The notes under the pieces are model-generated. The model was not told the origin of the DNA. It searched no databases and saw only the letters and a program-made list of their open reading frames with translations. DNA of 64,000 nt from Plutella xylostella (taxonomy: Eukaryota > Arthropoda > Insecta > Lepidoptera > Plutellidae). A program made the position numbers and the translations under genes. Every line of letters begins with the position of its first letter. Position 1 is the stretch's first letter. The stretch spans positions 9,734,001 to 9,798,000 of the forward strand of contig NC_064009.1 in the NCBI RefSeq assembly GCF_932276165.1, given 5' to 3'. This document shows positions 44,566 through 56,284 of this stretch, in pieces.

Positions 44566-46135
44566 TTTGTTTAATGAGGCGTTTCGTAAATTCAAGCGCC
44601 CTCTTTACCTGGCCGTGGGAAACTAGTGTTGCACAACCAACGATCGCGCACTGCCCACACTATACCAACGCCATCCAATAAGTTCCCCTGTGTAATTTGA
44701 TTTGTGTTTCAAATATAAAGAGCCTTCGTAGGCGATGGGAACAGGTGTTATTAGCTAACACATTGCATAGGTACGCTATAGACGCGGCTATGTTAACGTT
44801 CCCAGTAATTATTGGTAATTATAACGACCGTTTTGGCATAAATTACAGTTTATTATAAGCTGTGTTTTAGGGATTGTGTTTATAGCAATATTTTACTAAG
44901 TATACGATACTATCTTTTATATCCATTCTACCTATTTTTTATACCTACACAAAAAAATATGTGCTAAAATAAACACCCTTGCAACACATATATCTATATG
45001 TATTTAGTTTCCTTACTTTATCTTTAAAAGCATCCTAGATACTGACCGTAACTGAGACAGTACGTATATGAAACAGGACGGTTAGGTTCTTTAGCTTGCT
45101 AAAAAACTAATGAATCAGAGCTTCCACACAATCGTTACGGTTATCACAACGAAATGGAGTCTTAGTTTGCGCAGCAGCACTCCGAATCTCCAAATTTACT
45201 ACACTAGAATGACCCCTCAGGGTTCGTACTTCGTGGTACAATCGCAATGAAGCATTTCCATCTATTTGTCATCCACAACGTTCGTCGTCCATCTATCCTG
45301 TCCGGGGCCTGTCAAGTGGATACGCACTTTTGTTCGTACCCTTAATTAATCCGAACTGTGCGGACACCCTTTCAATGCCGGACACTGACGGACGAAGGTT
45401 ATTGTGAGCCTGTAATTTGCTCTGATGGGATCGCTTTGGGTAGGGCTGTCGAGGATAGTGTTGGTGCGACTACGGATGTGAATGAGGACGGCAGTTTTGA
45501 AGACTATTTTATAATCGATACTATTATAGGCACAGTTTATGAACGGGAATGCGAATATAATATTATGTGATTCGATTTTTTTCCAGATTGATTTTCTACT
45601 CCCGTCGCAAGACGCGACTTTACTTAAAATACTATTTATACGGGGTGTACCAGGTTAAAGTGCACATCCAGAGACAGTGACACAACTCGTCAATTGAAAC
45701 AGCAGTTAACCTGGGAGTGCAGCATCCAATTTACAAATTGTAATACCATAAGTAATTAAACAGACTTATGATAAAAAATATGAAAGATGCAGAAGTTATT
45801 TACTCGTTGGAACACAACCCTATATACATTTCCAAACCTCTTCCAAACTGATTGGACTCGGCAAAATACAGAATGAATCGATCTTAATACGTAAACCTAA
45901 AGAGCTAGATTAAAACTGCGTTTGTTAACATTTTAAAAGAGGACTTTTTTCATTGCTTTCGAGTGTAATAGTAAAAAAAAATACAATAAATAAATCATTT
46001 TGACTTAGACTATTTTCTTATAAGGCATCAAAAGAAAGTCGCAGATCAAAAGATAGATTTTTCAACTTTTTTACAGATAACTGAAACAGTACGTAGGTAT
46101 ATGAAACAGTACGGTTCTTTAGCTTGCTAAATAAT
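44566..46135. other. No gene seen
   Basis: AT-rich. A plus-strand frame of 70 codons at 45358-45570 (MRTPFQCRTLTDEG...) has no similarity or splice support. A fragment TTTTTTCATTGCTTTCGAGTG at about 45948 is the end of a decayed CACTCACGAG-family MITE. Confidence 0.4.
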
Positions 46136-46400
46136 AGACGACCGAATGGCGTAGTGGTTAGTGACCCTGACTACTGAGCCGATGGTCCCGGGTTCGATTC
46201 CCGGCTGGGGCAGATATTTGTTTAAACACAGATATTTGTTCTCAGGTCTTGGATGTGCCCGTAAAATGGCAATAGGCCCGCCCCCTATTACATTGGGACT
46301 AACATAACACTCTGGCGAAAAGTGGGTGCAGCAATGCACCTCTGCCTACCCCGCAAGGGAGTACATTAGTACAAGGCGTGAGTGCGTGTGTGTGTGTGTG
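46136..46400 (+). mobile_element. tRNA-derived SINE, family B, second copy
   Basis: GAATGGCGTAGTGGTTAGTG through the B box GGTTCGATTCCCGG, GGATGTGCCCGTAAAATGGC and GGGAGTACATTAGTACAAGG, ending in (GT)n. Nearly identical to 28786-29038 over its whole length, so both insertions are recent or the family is young. Flanking duplication is not clear (possibly ATAATA). Confidence 0.83.
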
Positions 46401-46867
46401 ATAATATATAAAGATTCACCTATTGAAAATAAAAAAAAAATTCGGTGGTCATTAACTCAATTATATATGTCCAAATGGAACTTAAGTTGAAAATGATTTA
46501 AATGGTTTAATCTACATTATAAAATTACTACCCTATAACATATTTAATATCAGTAGATTTGCTGAGTTTGCGAAATTTATCTTAATTATTCTATTTCCAA
46601 AATACTTGATACAAACACGAATATATTTTACTGGTACGGTAATATAAACTTTAAAGCATGAACCATCATTAGCCTAATTACCATAAATACATAATACTCG
46701 GAAATAATTACGATGATTTAAACCACCTAATAAATGTGTCGCCTGAAATATTATTATTTATACGAGCAAGTCAATAAATACATTTATTACAAAGTTATAA
46801 AATGAGGTGATATTGAATTAATTTAATTTATCGTGACAAGTTGTAATCTGACTGACTACTCTGGCTA

Positions 46868-47015
46868 GTGCCAATTTCTCCATTGTCGGTTAGAGCATAA
46901 CGAGGGAGTAGTGGTTTAATTTTGACACATCTGTCATGAATTTTATATGGAGATGACGTTTAATTTATAAATCAATCCCTGTCGTTTAGATAACCGACTA
47001 TGGAGAAATTGGCAC
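46868..47015. mobile_element. MITE, GTGCCAATTTCTCCAT family, best copy
   Basis: GTGCCAATTTCTCCATTGTC at the left and the complement of GACTATGGAGAAATTGGCAC at the right are inverted repeats with one mismatch; 148 bp. The centre carries TTTTGACACATCTGTCATG. See 28044-28192. Confidence 0.78.
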
Positions 47016-47289
47016 ATTCTTAAACCCTAGACTAGCTGTTTTTTAATCAGACTTTACCTAGGGCTAGAGTATGTGTGTTTATTGTTAGATGAACGTTCGC
47101 ACAGTTCATGTTTCAAGTAGAAGATGATAAACAATTCAATAACAGAGTGGAAGGTGAAAGTTCACTTTCCATTCGTTAATGTTATTTGTTAAAGGTTTGG
47201 CAGCAATGTGGCCGAATATAGCCGAAAAAAACTATTCAATGCAATACATTTTTCTAAAATATTGTAAATACAATTATCTAATTGTGATG

Positions 47290-47349
47290 TTATGCTCCCA
47301 AAAACTTAAACGTCATCATCTGATGACGTTTAAGTTTTTGGGAGCATAA
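47290..47349. repeat. Perfect 29-bp-arm palindrome
   Basis: TTATGCTCCCAAAAACTTAA plus ACGTCATCA is followed after only two bases (TC) by its exact complement. It would form a 29-bp stem with a 2-base loop, or a cruciform. No flanking duplication or sister copy was noticed in the window. Confidence 0.92.
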
Positions 47350-48816
47350 TTACTTATAATATATTATGGTAATAATATGGAGGTACCTACTATGTATGTG
47401 AGGTTTGAGTTTCTGTTTATTATAGGTGATGACATGAGATGAGGTTATCTCAACTGAACCGCTCTAACAAACTGTCAAAAATTTACTTATTGACATAAAG
47501 AAATTAGACATTGTAACCGAAGATAGCCGAAAATATTACCCACCTCACTAATATTTATAAAGCCAGTTAGTAGGGAAGGTGTGAATACAACCGTTATTAT
47601 GATGACCCTAATATAAAGACACCTTTGACACCAGAGTGCAATAAAACATACTTATGCGTAGGAAAAATATCAAAAGCAAACACACTACATGACTGAGTGC
47701 TTTATTCTAGGATATTCAACAATTTTAAGGCAATATTGATAAAATGTTTTTTTTTTTATTTCACTATCGAACCTAATGTTTAGAAAATCTACGCTCGAGG
47801 AATCTTAAAAACATTCCAAAAAACATAATTCTAATCTACAAATAAAAAAGCCACTTATGAAACTACTTAGGTAGTTTCCAAACTTAGGCTTCCTGAACAG
47901 GGTGCTGCGTTTATATTTATTTTATACTATATTAAATGACATTTAACTAGCTATATTTATTGCTATTATACTTATTTATTATTATTTTTTGTTTTCTTCT
48001 GAGGTTTATTGTTGTGTCTCTTTTTAAAATTGTTTGTTCACCCAGAATAGGGCGTCAGTACACAGTGCTCAATGCTCATCGACACTCAATAATGATGTAG
48101 GCATAATATAATATGACATTAAAAAAAGTTTTGTATACATTTTGATGAGTGTTGAATAGCCGCTGATTGTTAAAGGCAGTTGCAGAAGCAAAGCCTTCAT
48201 AACATACTACCTGTGGTGGTAACAGATGGTGTATTTGTTGTTCTAAATTAAATTTCAATTATTTCACTTTTCAAAACTAGACTTCAAGTAGCGTTGGTCA
48301 CCGTTGAAGGGTTAGGCCTATTAGGTAGGTACTTAGGTAGTTAACAGTAGCTTATGTCCAAGGTGCACCGGATTATGATAGTTCAATAAACATTAATATT
48401 TAAGTTAATTAAATTATGAATTTGAATTATATTTAAGTTTACATCGATTAGACACAATTTTTTTGTATACAAATCCGCTGATCCGTTACGGTTTCTGCCA
48501 AACATCATCAAACTCAGAAAACTTAATTACACCTCTATTTTCGTCAACGACTTATCCACGATTTGACATGCACTATATAAAAACCTCGATCCGCCCTTTT
48601 CGCATTCGGGATCTATTTTTATTTCTTGCAACATTTTACACAAATACCAACGCCATGAATTATACATAACCTAGATACGCAACACACCTGTCGACTGAAA
48701 AAAGGTAATGTGTCACCTTTTTGGGCATTCCCCAGGGTATACCTTCCCCTTTTAGGGCTATTGGGTGAATCGGGCGGGCTCCCGAAATAAATATGTTAGG
48801 CGATGACTTGCTTTAT
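47350..48816. other. 3' side of the unknown membrane-protein gene; no other gene
   Basis: AT-rich, downstream (minus strand) of the stop codon at 48817. An AATAAA lies directly over the stop (AGCAAATAAATAAAG) and could serve as polyadenylation signal. Further minus-strand frames (48076-48258) have no support. Confidence 0.4.
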
Positions 48817-49027
48817 TTATTTGCTAAAGCTCTTCTGTTCTGATAAGAACAAACCGATCAATGCAACTAGTACACAAAAAAGAACAAAGGAGAATGGCCA
48901 TTTCTCTATGGCGCCATGACCCAGAGCGGCCATTGATGAAACATACACTGATGTGTAGTCCGTGACTACAGCATATACTTGTATTAATTTTATTATTATG
49001 AGACATGGGAGAACGAAGATATAGGTG
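48817..49027 (-). CDS. Terminal exon of an unrecognised two-span membrane protein
   Basis: Minus-strand exon of 211 bases: acceptor GATCTTTCAG, one base completing a codon, 69 codons and TAA. Two hydrophobic segments, YIFVLPCLIIIKLIQVYAVV (about residues 2-21) and FSFVLFCVLVALIGLFL (45-61), are separated by DYTSVYVSSMAALGHGAIEK; a short polar tail SEQKSFSK ends it. The leading C joins with the TA left by exon 52918-53096 to make TAC (Tyr), so the two exons agree in phase. I do not recognise the family; the arrangement is compatible with the last two spans of a multi-pass transporter or receptor. AATAAA overlaps the stop. Confidence 0.6.
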
Positions 49028-49554
49028 CTGAAAGATCAAGTCTTTCTACTGTACTAGATGTTACCCTCGAGCTAAAAATTGATTTTAAAAGAGTTTCCGT
49101 GGGAATTCCTGGCTAAAAAGTATTTTATGTTACTTCGGGATAACGGGAACTTGAATAGAATGAAATAATTTTTGGAATTGGTCTCTTTATAAAAATAGGT
49201 TTCTGAGTGTGAAATGTGCAAAAATAATTATGATATTATTTGCATAAATAAAATCATGTAAATACATTTTGTGATGCGCTATGAATTGGGAATCCCATGA
49301 TTTGGATTATAAAACTTATTTGTGCGTGTACTATTCAGCAAAATCTTATTTAACGAAAAAAAATTATTTAATTAATTTACTTTTGAACCCTAATATCTCA
49401 AGAACCCCATGGTTTAGATTTTTTTAAATATTTTTCCCTGATAATAGACATTTTTATCAATAACTTAACATAGGTTTGGTGAGTGGCTGCTAACTTATGC
49501 AAAGCGGGTCAGGTTTCGCCATTCTTCTTTTAATCCGAGGTATGAAAAAGTTGC

Positions 49555-49752
49555 ACTTGACGTCAAATGACCATTTCTTAAAACATTTAATTAGAATTAC
49601 TTATATTAAAATAGTTACGTTTTCAAATGGTGGGTAATATTTGCGCTCTTAAAATATGTACTTCAATATTGCGGATGGCGCCATTAAACTAGTTTTTTTA
49701 ATGAGTATTTTGATGCTATTGTCACTGGGACGTTTTCATTGCTCGTGAGTGT
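49555..49752. mobile_element. Decayed MITE, CACTCACGAGCAATG family
   Basis: Left side TATGAAAAAGTTGCACTTGA and right side GGGACGTTTTCATTGCTCGTGAGTG followed by TA. The left terminus is eroded. Confidence 0.5.
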
Positions 49753-49964
49753 ATAAGTTATACGTATTGCGCAGATAACTGTACGGAGTAGCGTCGAAAT
49801 TGTCAATAAGAAGGTAAGCAAGCAAAAAAATGCTATAAAATAAAATAAATGCTAATAGTCATGCCTCGTACTTGCATTGTATGGAAATGCCAAAAATACA
49901 GGGTGCTTTAATGTCTGCTTAGTGCCCGAAATGAGCCTACTACCGGAGTGACGTCTCCATTATT

Positions 49965-50512
49965 AGGGTTCCGTAGCCAAAATGGCAAAAACGGAACCCT
50001 TATAGTTTCGTCATGTCCGTCTGTCCGTCTGTCCGTCTGTCACAGCCGATTTACTCGGAAACTATAAGTACTACAGTGATGAAATTTGATGGGAATATGT
50101 GTTGTATGAACCGCTACAAAAATATGACACTAAATAGTAAAAAAAAGAATTGGGGGTGGGGCCCCCCATACATGTAACTGAGGGATGAAATTTTTTTTTT
50201 CGATGTACATACCCGTGTGGGGTATCAATGGAAAGGTCTTTTAAAATGATATAAAGTTTTCTAAAAAACATTTTTCTTAAAGTGAACGGTTTTTGAGATA
50301 TCAGCTCTCAAAGTCGTAAAAAGTATGTCCCCCCCCCTCTATTTTTATAACTACGGGGTATAAAATTCTAAAAAAAATAGAGGTGATGCATGCTAATTAA
50401 CTCTTTCAACGATTTTTGGTTTGATCAAAGTATCTCTTATAGTTTTTGAGATAGGTTGATTTAACTACGGAAACCTTTGTGCGCGAGCCCGACTCGCACT
50501 TGGCCGGTTTTT
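49965..50512 (-). mobile_element. GGTTCCGTAGCC-type repeat, inverted copy
   Basis: AGGGTTCCGTAGCCAAAATG at the left to CTCGCACTTGGCCGGTTTTT at the right, nearly identical to 19221-19803 apart from a shorter (GTCCGTCT) tract and a missing piece next to the right end (AACTACGGAAACC). It has an uninterrupted GTAC site where 8233-9032 carries a MITE. It lies within the presumed intron between the two exons of the unknown membrane-protein gene. Confidence 0.85.
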
Positions 50513-52917
50513 CTTAATAAATACGGCTCACCCTGGGTAGTCAACCACAAACTTCATAGAAAGAACTGTCAGTTTACAAGAGGCTTATGGCTTAAAGCAT
50601 AGCAATTTATGTCGTCGATCGTCGTTCAATATTATTATGTCGTATTTCTGTAATATTCCGGTTGAACGTTCATTAGTAAAAATAAAATCCCTTGCCATGC
50701 CTTTCTTTATATACTCGAATTTGACTTTCTGTCTTACACAAACATTGGAACATCGAGTATCACGATGACGCTTGCTTCTTTCTATGTATTAGGGGGTTCG
50801 TGTTAGTTATCATAACTGGAAAATTTATGGAGAAGAATGTCTGCCTACCCTACAAGGGCGAACCTATAGCGTTACTGTTTCTCTGTTATTCAGCGAAAGC
50901 TTTTGTTCAACTGAATATTGAAGTAAAATAATTATGAATATTAATTAATGGGATAAAACATTCATGATGAAGTTAATGAAACAAAATATACTTATTAATC
51001 CTCTTAACGTATCGACAAGATTCATTTTCACGCACCAATAATAGAGGTGCTATAATGAGCTGTATTCCGTAGCTTTCGACATGAAAATATGACATCCATC
51101 TCTTTCAAACACAGTAGGAGTGGGAAAGAGAACGTGATTCATTTCGATGCGTTTTATACACGTTATAGATCAGAATTCAGAAGGCAGGCTTTAAATATAC
51201 GCGTCAGTAGTTGTAATAAAATAATTATTTTCTAGAATGAGCTTTTTGCTGTTACACTCTATTGTTATTATTTTATTTATGTTTCCGTTTCCAATTTGAC
51301 AATATGATTATAATTATGAGCGAATTGGTGGAAAATAATACGTGTTGCTTTAAGCTCTTAAGCTTGAAAGCTTTTATAGTCATTTTATTATTCTGTATTG
51401 AACTTAATATTTAAGCAGACTTATAATATTTTAGTTATTTGATATACTTACCAACACTACACATGTGTAAATGATATTTTTTTTTATTTTTTTTTATTAT
51501 TTGGTCTACAAAACTGAACAAATCAAAAAATATCAAATTATATATGATATTGCATTGAAATGCAGACGCAAATATAAAAATATTCGCACTTTAGTGTAAC
51601 AGTACATTGCACTCGTTTAATATTCTACAAACGTTTTTTGTGCATTGGAAGACATCCATGTATTTGTTGAAAGTAGCAGTCAAATTTGACTCTTAATAAG
51701 CTTAATTTAAGGACAGTATTAAGTCGAAAATTAAGCTTTTATAGACGTTTACACTACACCAATATTTATGTGCAACTATGCATATCAAGCGTTTTATTTG
51801 CAAGTGTGTGAACTTAAATAATGTAAGTAATACAATATCAATAAGAAGAACAAATTCTTATTCTCATTGCAACTGTTGATACAACAAAACCTATACTGTT
51901 TTGGATTCATCATTATCGTCAATATATATATTATCATCAACATTGAACTAATATTGAATTCACAATAAATCAATGATCTATCGTATGAATATTTGTAATA
52001 TTTTGCACTTTCCCATTTTCTTATGTATAATTATTTCTCTTCTCCTAGGTAGTCTGGAAGAAATTACTCTTAGTAATAAGGCCGCCATTTGTACCGTCTA
52101 TGTTGTGCATGTTCTTTTGTAATTTCTTTGTTTATTGTGTGCAATAAGGAATTGTCTATCTATCTAACATAAGCGTTTACAAGACAAAGGGCTTTCTATA
52201 TATCTAATAAAAATCCGTTTAGGAGTAATTTAGTGATTGTAACTGGAACTTTATCACTACTCGTGAGTACAATAATATTATCACCCTGTATACAATTGCA
52301 CTATCACAAAGTTTATTGGTATGATAGATACTTAGATAGACGCTAATCTAACAGTCAGCATAACTAGACTTAGACAATTGCCATTTAACGTGGTATCAGC
52401 TTAGGAACTTTTGTTAGCAAAGTACTTAGCACAAGTTGCAGAAAACTCAGAGTAGAAACTCTTACAGTGAGTTTCCTCGATAAATGTTCAAAGAGTATAT
52501 TTACGAAGATTATAGAGATTGAGATAAATACTACACAGTATAGGTGTTGCCAAATAATAAGTAGATATACAAGGTGTTGCAAAAAGGTATGGGTAGTTAG
52601 TGAGAAGAAAGGGAATGATTTTGAACAACATTTTTGTAGTAAACTCCCGAAAAAAACTTTGTTTGTCACGTGACCTTTTATAGGAAGTAGTGTATTTTTG
52701 CAGATTTCCACAAGTTGATTAGAGTCACTGAACATTGGTTATCATCAGTAGGTAAATCGTGTGGGAGTCAGGAGGTCTAGTACAGTTTACGTTTCTCGCA
52801 TACTAAGTAGCGCCTCTTGCGTAAACTATCATGAAACTTTTGACAGATATTGTATGCAGATGACAGGAGAAAACATGAACTTTTTTATTTTTCAATAATA
52901 GCAAATCCCGTACTTAC
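50513..52917 (-). other. Presumed intron of the unknown membrane-protein gene
   Basis: Lies between the putative exons 52918-53096 and 48817-49027. AT-rich; only a decayed MITE end (AACTGGAACTTTATCACTACTCGTGAGT, near 52240) was recognised. Frames at 52385-52735 lack support. Confidence 0.4.
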
Positions 52918-53096
52918 TAGAGGCCCTGAAGTGTAAAACCCACTGTATCCTTTACAGTGGCGTTACTCTGCGCTGGTAATCTCTCCACGTAAATCTGGGA
53001 GCACGTTCGGAATATTACCGCGCCGCGTAATTGTTTATTTGTTAGTGGAATTACGTCCCAGTGATTAGACTGAGTTTCTGAACGGATTTCACTTTG
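52918..53096 (-). CDS. Internal exon of an unrecognised membrane protein
   Basis: Minus-strand exon of 179 bases between acceptor TTATATTGTGCAG and a consensus donor GTAAGT, entering in phase 0 and leaving after two bases (TA). It reads QSEIRSETQSNHWDVIPLTN, then KQLRGAVIFRTCSQIYVERL, then PAQSNATVKDTVGFTLQGL. It is hydrophilic, with one N-glycosylation sequon (NAT), as expected for an extracellular loop before the two membrane spans of exon 48817-49027. The GC-rich core (CGCGGCGCGGTAATATTCCG) stands out from its surroundings. An alternative acceptor (CCGTTCAG) lies 17 bases further in but would change the entry phase. Upstream exons were not identified; no family assigned. Confidence 0.55.
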
Positions 53097-53371
53097 CTGC
53101 ACAATATAACTAGTTAAGTGTAATATAGTAGTTTTACTGCGAAAACTTATTATTAACGAAACGGTTACATACCGCTAAGGTATTGTCGCTTTTCTTCTGC
53201 AAACTCCTCTAAAATGTATTTTTTGTCATTTTTCGCAGTATAGTAACGATAATTTTATGTGTAGTACAGGGTGTTAAAATTAAATAGACAAAAGGTACAT
53301 CATTAAATGTTTTCACAGCTAATTCAAGGTTTTCACATCGTCATCGTATCATAAAGCTAAAGGCCTGTTAG

Positions 53372-53459
53372 TTCATACTCAATACTCAATCTTTTATTGC
53401 ATCCATAAGTAAGTTTTACAGGTGATCAATACATTAAATTAAGAACTTTATGGACCCAA
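53372..53459 (-). mobile_element. 3' tail of the LINE found at 38386-41976
   Basis: In reverse complement it reads GGGTCCATAAAGTTCTTAATTTAATG ... CTTATGGATGCAATAAAAGATTGAGTATTGAGTATG, matching the 3' untranslated end and heptamer tail of the LINE at about 41895-41976. It is a 5'-truncated copy of fewer than 100 bases. Confidence 0.85.
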
Positions 53460-53695
53460 CGTCAACAAATGTCTATCGTCTACTCGATATTTGAGGTCAG
53501 TTCTCGGCACTGACCTATCATCTGCTAATGAATAGACTGGGGCAGTTTAATTGGTGCTAATTCGCGCGAAATTATCCTGTGACGGGTCACTGACCTGTAT
53601 TGTGCATAATTTTACAGTACATTAGTTGCTGCCATAGCTATTACTATACTATAAACGTAGTATAATACAGATGTTGCAAAAGTTGTAAGTATATT

Positions 53696-53767
53696 ACAAA
53701 AGTTGTTCAGAATGACGAACTAAGTCAATTTCTTTTGACTTAGTTCGTCATTCTGAACAACTTTTGT
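53696..53767. repeat. 33-bp-arm inverted repeat
   Basis: ACAAAAGTTGTTCAGAATGA and the following CGAACTAAGTCAA are mirrored exactly after a 6-base spacer (TTTCTT). The GTTGTTCAGAATGAC portion is shared with the element at 3942-4102. Confidence 0.88.
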
Positions 53768-53836
53768 TATAAGACTTTTGGAAGTTCGTATTAAATTAAA
53801 CTATGGCTAACAACACTCGGGGTAACATTACCTATT

Positions 53837-54882
53837 AGTCCAGTCAAGGAATGAGGTGTAGAGTGCGTGAGCAGGTAACTCAGCGATTCCTTCAGAAACT
53901 TGTTCAGGGGGCTTAGATTGTTAACATACCAAAAGTCCTGACTCCTAGGTGATGAGCGGGGGGGAGGAGGGGGGGATAAAGATACGAATTTTTGGTTTTT
54001 TGCTTATATCTCGAAAACGGTGCATCGGAGACAAATATTATAAACTACTTAAATGAAGGTCTTAAGATTATCTAAAACTTTTATATCATATGTTTTTTTC
54101 TAATTACTAACCGTTTTCGAGCTATTACACTCGGAAAAAATTGAAATTTACAAGAAAAAGTATCCATGTCAAAAAATTCATAAACATTGCATCATATTGT
54201 CTTAACCAATTCATAAACGAAAAAAAATGAAGAGGAAAGAAGTTGTAGATTTTTTTATTCCCTTTTAGAATATATTACATATGCTGGTCAATATCCAACC
54301 CGCCTAAAGTTAGAGCTATTTTAAACTTGCATTTTGGTAAAGTCACTGACATAGCTCACCGAATTAGTAACGTTAAGTGTGAGTAAAATAGCTGTACCTT
54401 TAGGTGGGTTGGACATTAACCAGCATATGTATATATATTCTAAAAGGGAATTTAAAAATCTACAACTTCTTTTCTATTCATTTTTTTCATTTATCAATAG
54501 GTTTAGACAATATGATGCAATGTTTATGAATGTTTTGACATGAATACATTTTTCTTGTAAATTTCAACTTTTTCCGAGGGTAATTAGCTCGAAAACGGTC
54601 AGGAATTAGAAAATAACATATGATATAAAAGTTTTAGATAATTTTAAGAACTTTATTTCATTAGTTGAAAATATTTCTCTCCGATGCACCGTTTTCGAGA
54701 TATAAGCTAAAAACCAAAAATTCGTACCTTTATCCCCCCCTCCTCCCCCCAGCTCATCACCTAGGAGTCAGGACTTTTGGTATGTTAACAACCTAAGCCC
54801 CCTGAACAAGTTTCTGAAGGAATCGCTTAGTTACCTGCTCACGCACTCTACACCTAATTTTGAGTCATTTATTGACTGGACT
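53837..54882. mobile_element. 1.05 kb fold-back element with ~450-bp arms
   Basis: The two halves are imperfect reverse complements around a centre near 54350. Matching pairs include AGTCCAGTCAA / TTGACTGGACT at the ends, GTAGAGTGCGTGAGCAGGTA / TACCTGCTCACGCACTCTAC, AGTCCTGACTCCTAGGTGAT / ATCACCTAGGAGTCAGGACT, TATCTCGAAAACGGTGCATC / GATGCACCGTTTTCGAGATA, and ATATGCTGGTCAATATCCAA / TTGGACATTAACCAGCATAT. G-rich GGGGGGGAGGAGGGGGGG faces its C-rich mirror. There is no coding sequence. It may be a fold-back transposon or two inverted copies of one repeat. Confidence 0.87.
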
Positions 54883-54903
54883 ATATGGCTATGACCTAAG
54901 AAA

Positions 54904-55255
54904 GCGGTGGTAGCTCAGTCGGTTAAGCGCCCGCTTCTCAATCAAGAGATACGGGTTCGAATCCCGGCGCTGACATGTAGGTACCAATGAGTTATTTTAT
55001 CTTAAGTACCATGTATACCATCGCTCTTACGGTGAAAGAAAACATCGTGAGGAAACCTGCATATCTAGATTTAGCACATCTAGATATGTGAATCCACCAA
55101 CCCGCAGTGGTGGTCCACTGCGGGTTCCCGCGTGGTGGGAAATGGTCCGAGCTTAGGAAGGCAGTTTAGACCTTGGGGATATGCACAAATGCTCCACTCG
55201 AGAGAGCCAGGTGCAGGTGCTTACACCCCCACAGAGAATAGAATAGAATAGAATA
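54904..55255 (+). mobile_element. SINE family A with 11-bp duplication
   Basis: GCGGTGGTAGCTCAGTCGGT to a (GAATA) tail, flanked by GACCTAAGAAA (54893-54903, 55256-55266). The anticodon-loop equivalent is CTCAATC rather than CTCACGC. A local duplication (CAGTGGTGGTCCACTGCGGG) forms a small hairpin. It lies just outside the fold-back element. Confidence 0.88.
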
Positions 55256-56284
55256 GACCTAAGAAAAATTAATCAAAAATAGATTCAACCGTTTGGGAAC
55301 CTCGCTACCACAGACAGGTACACAACCACGTTAAACTTATAATACCCCTTTTTGCGTCCGGGGTTAAAGACTCTATATGCGATACCTATTATACATAATT
55401 TGCATGTGCGTAGGAACCTTCAACAGAGGAAATTGGTTATCATGCTCGCGGCATCCCGAAATACGTTCGACATTGAAACGTATTTTGACTTTGATACTCG
55501 TATCTACTCGTATTGAAAACACGAAATATTCCGAGAAATCGTTTCAACAGATATTACCATTAAATACCTAGGGGAAAAGGGGTAGTAACTGGCCACTTAA
55601 GCACCTTGGCCACTTTACGTGTGTGCTCCATCTAAATGAATGATCTGATTTAGGTGATTTATATATCTAATGATTCACTAGATCCTGTTGATTGTTTTTT
55701 TGATCAATTTAATAATCAATAAGAACTATTTATTTAAATATCTTTATTTAAATGAAAAGTATCACTTTTGTGTAGTAACTGGCCATAATTTTTAGTAACT
55801 GGCCCTCTTATTTTGCAGTAACTGGCCACCTAATATAATTAACTAAAATGACAAGTTTTAACCTTATAACTACTGCAAACATTATAAAAAACCTATTACA
55901 AATTAATGTGTTATGACGTAGTTAATGTGTTAACACTTAATAATGAGAAATATCTAATATTTCTTAACAAATAAACAGTTCATCATCATCATCACGTCCC
56001 CACCTGCTGGGGCACGGGTTTCCTTGCAATGAAGGAAGGATTTTCTAACAAAATTTAATATAAAAACAAAAATACTTCTTCAATTTAATACTCCTTCAAT
56101 GTAATTAGTGTAACAACGTCACAATTCTCATATTATTATGACAAAAAGTAAGTTTCTTATCTATAAATCATCACAAATCTTTATTAACAATCATATTGAA
56201 TTATTTCAAGTTTATATTAAGTCAAATCCTTAAATCTTAGCTTCTTCTTGAACTAATTTTAAGATTGTATAAAATACAACTTGC

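Noticed and set aside
46127..46339. Minus-strand 70-codon frame with PQPGIEPGT
   Set aside because: It is the reverse complement of SINE family B; such peptide strings are classic SINE artefacts.
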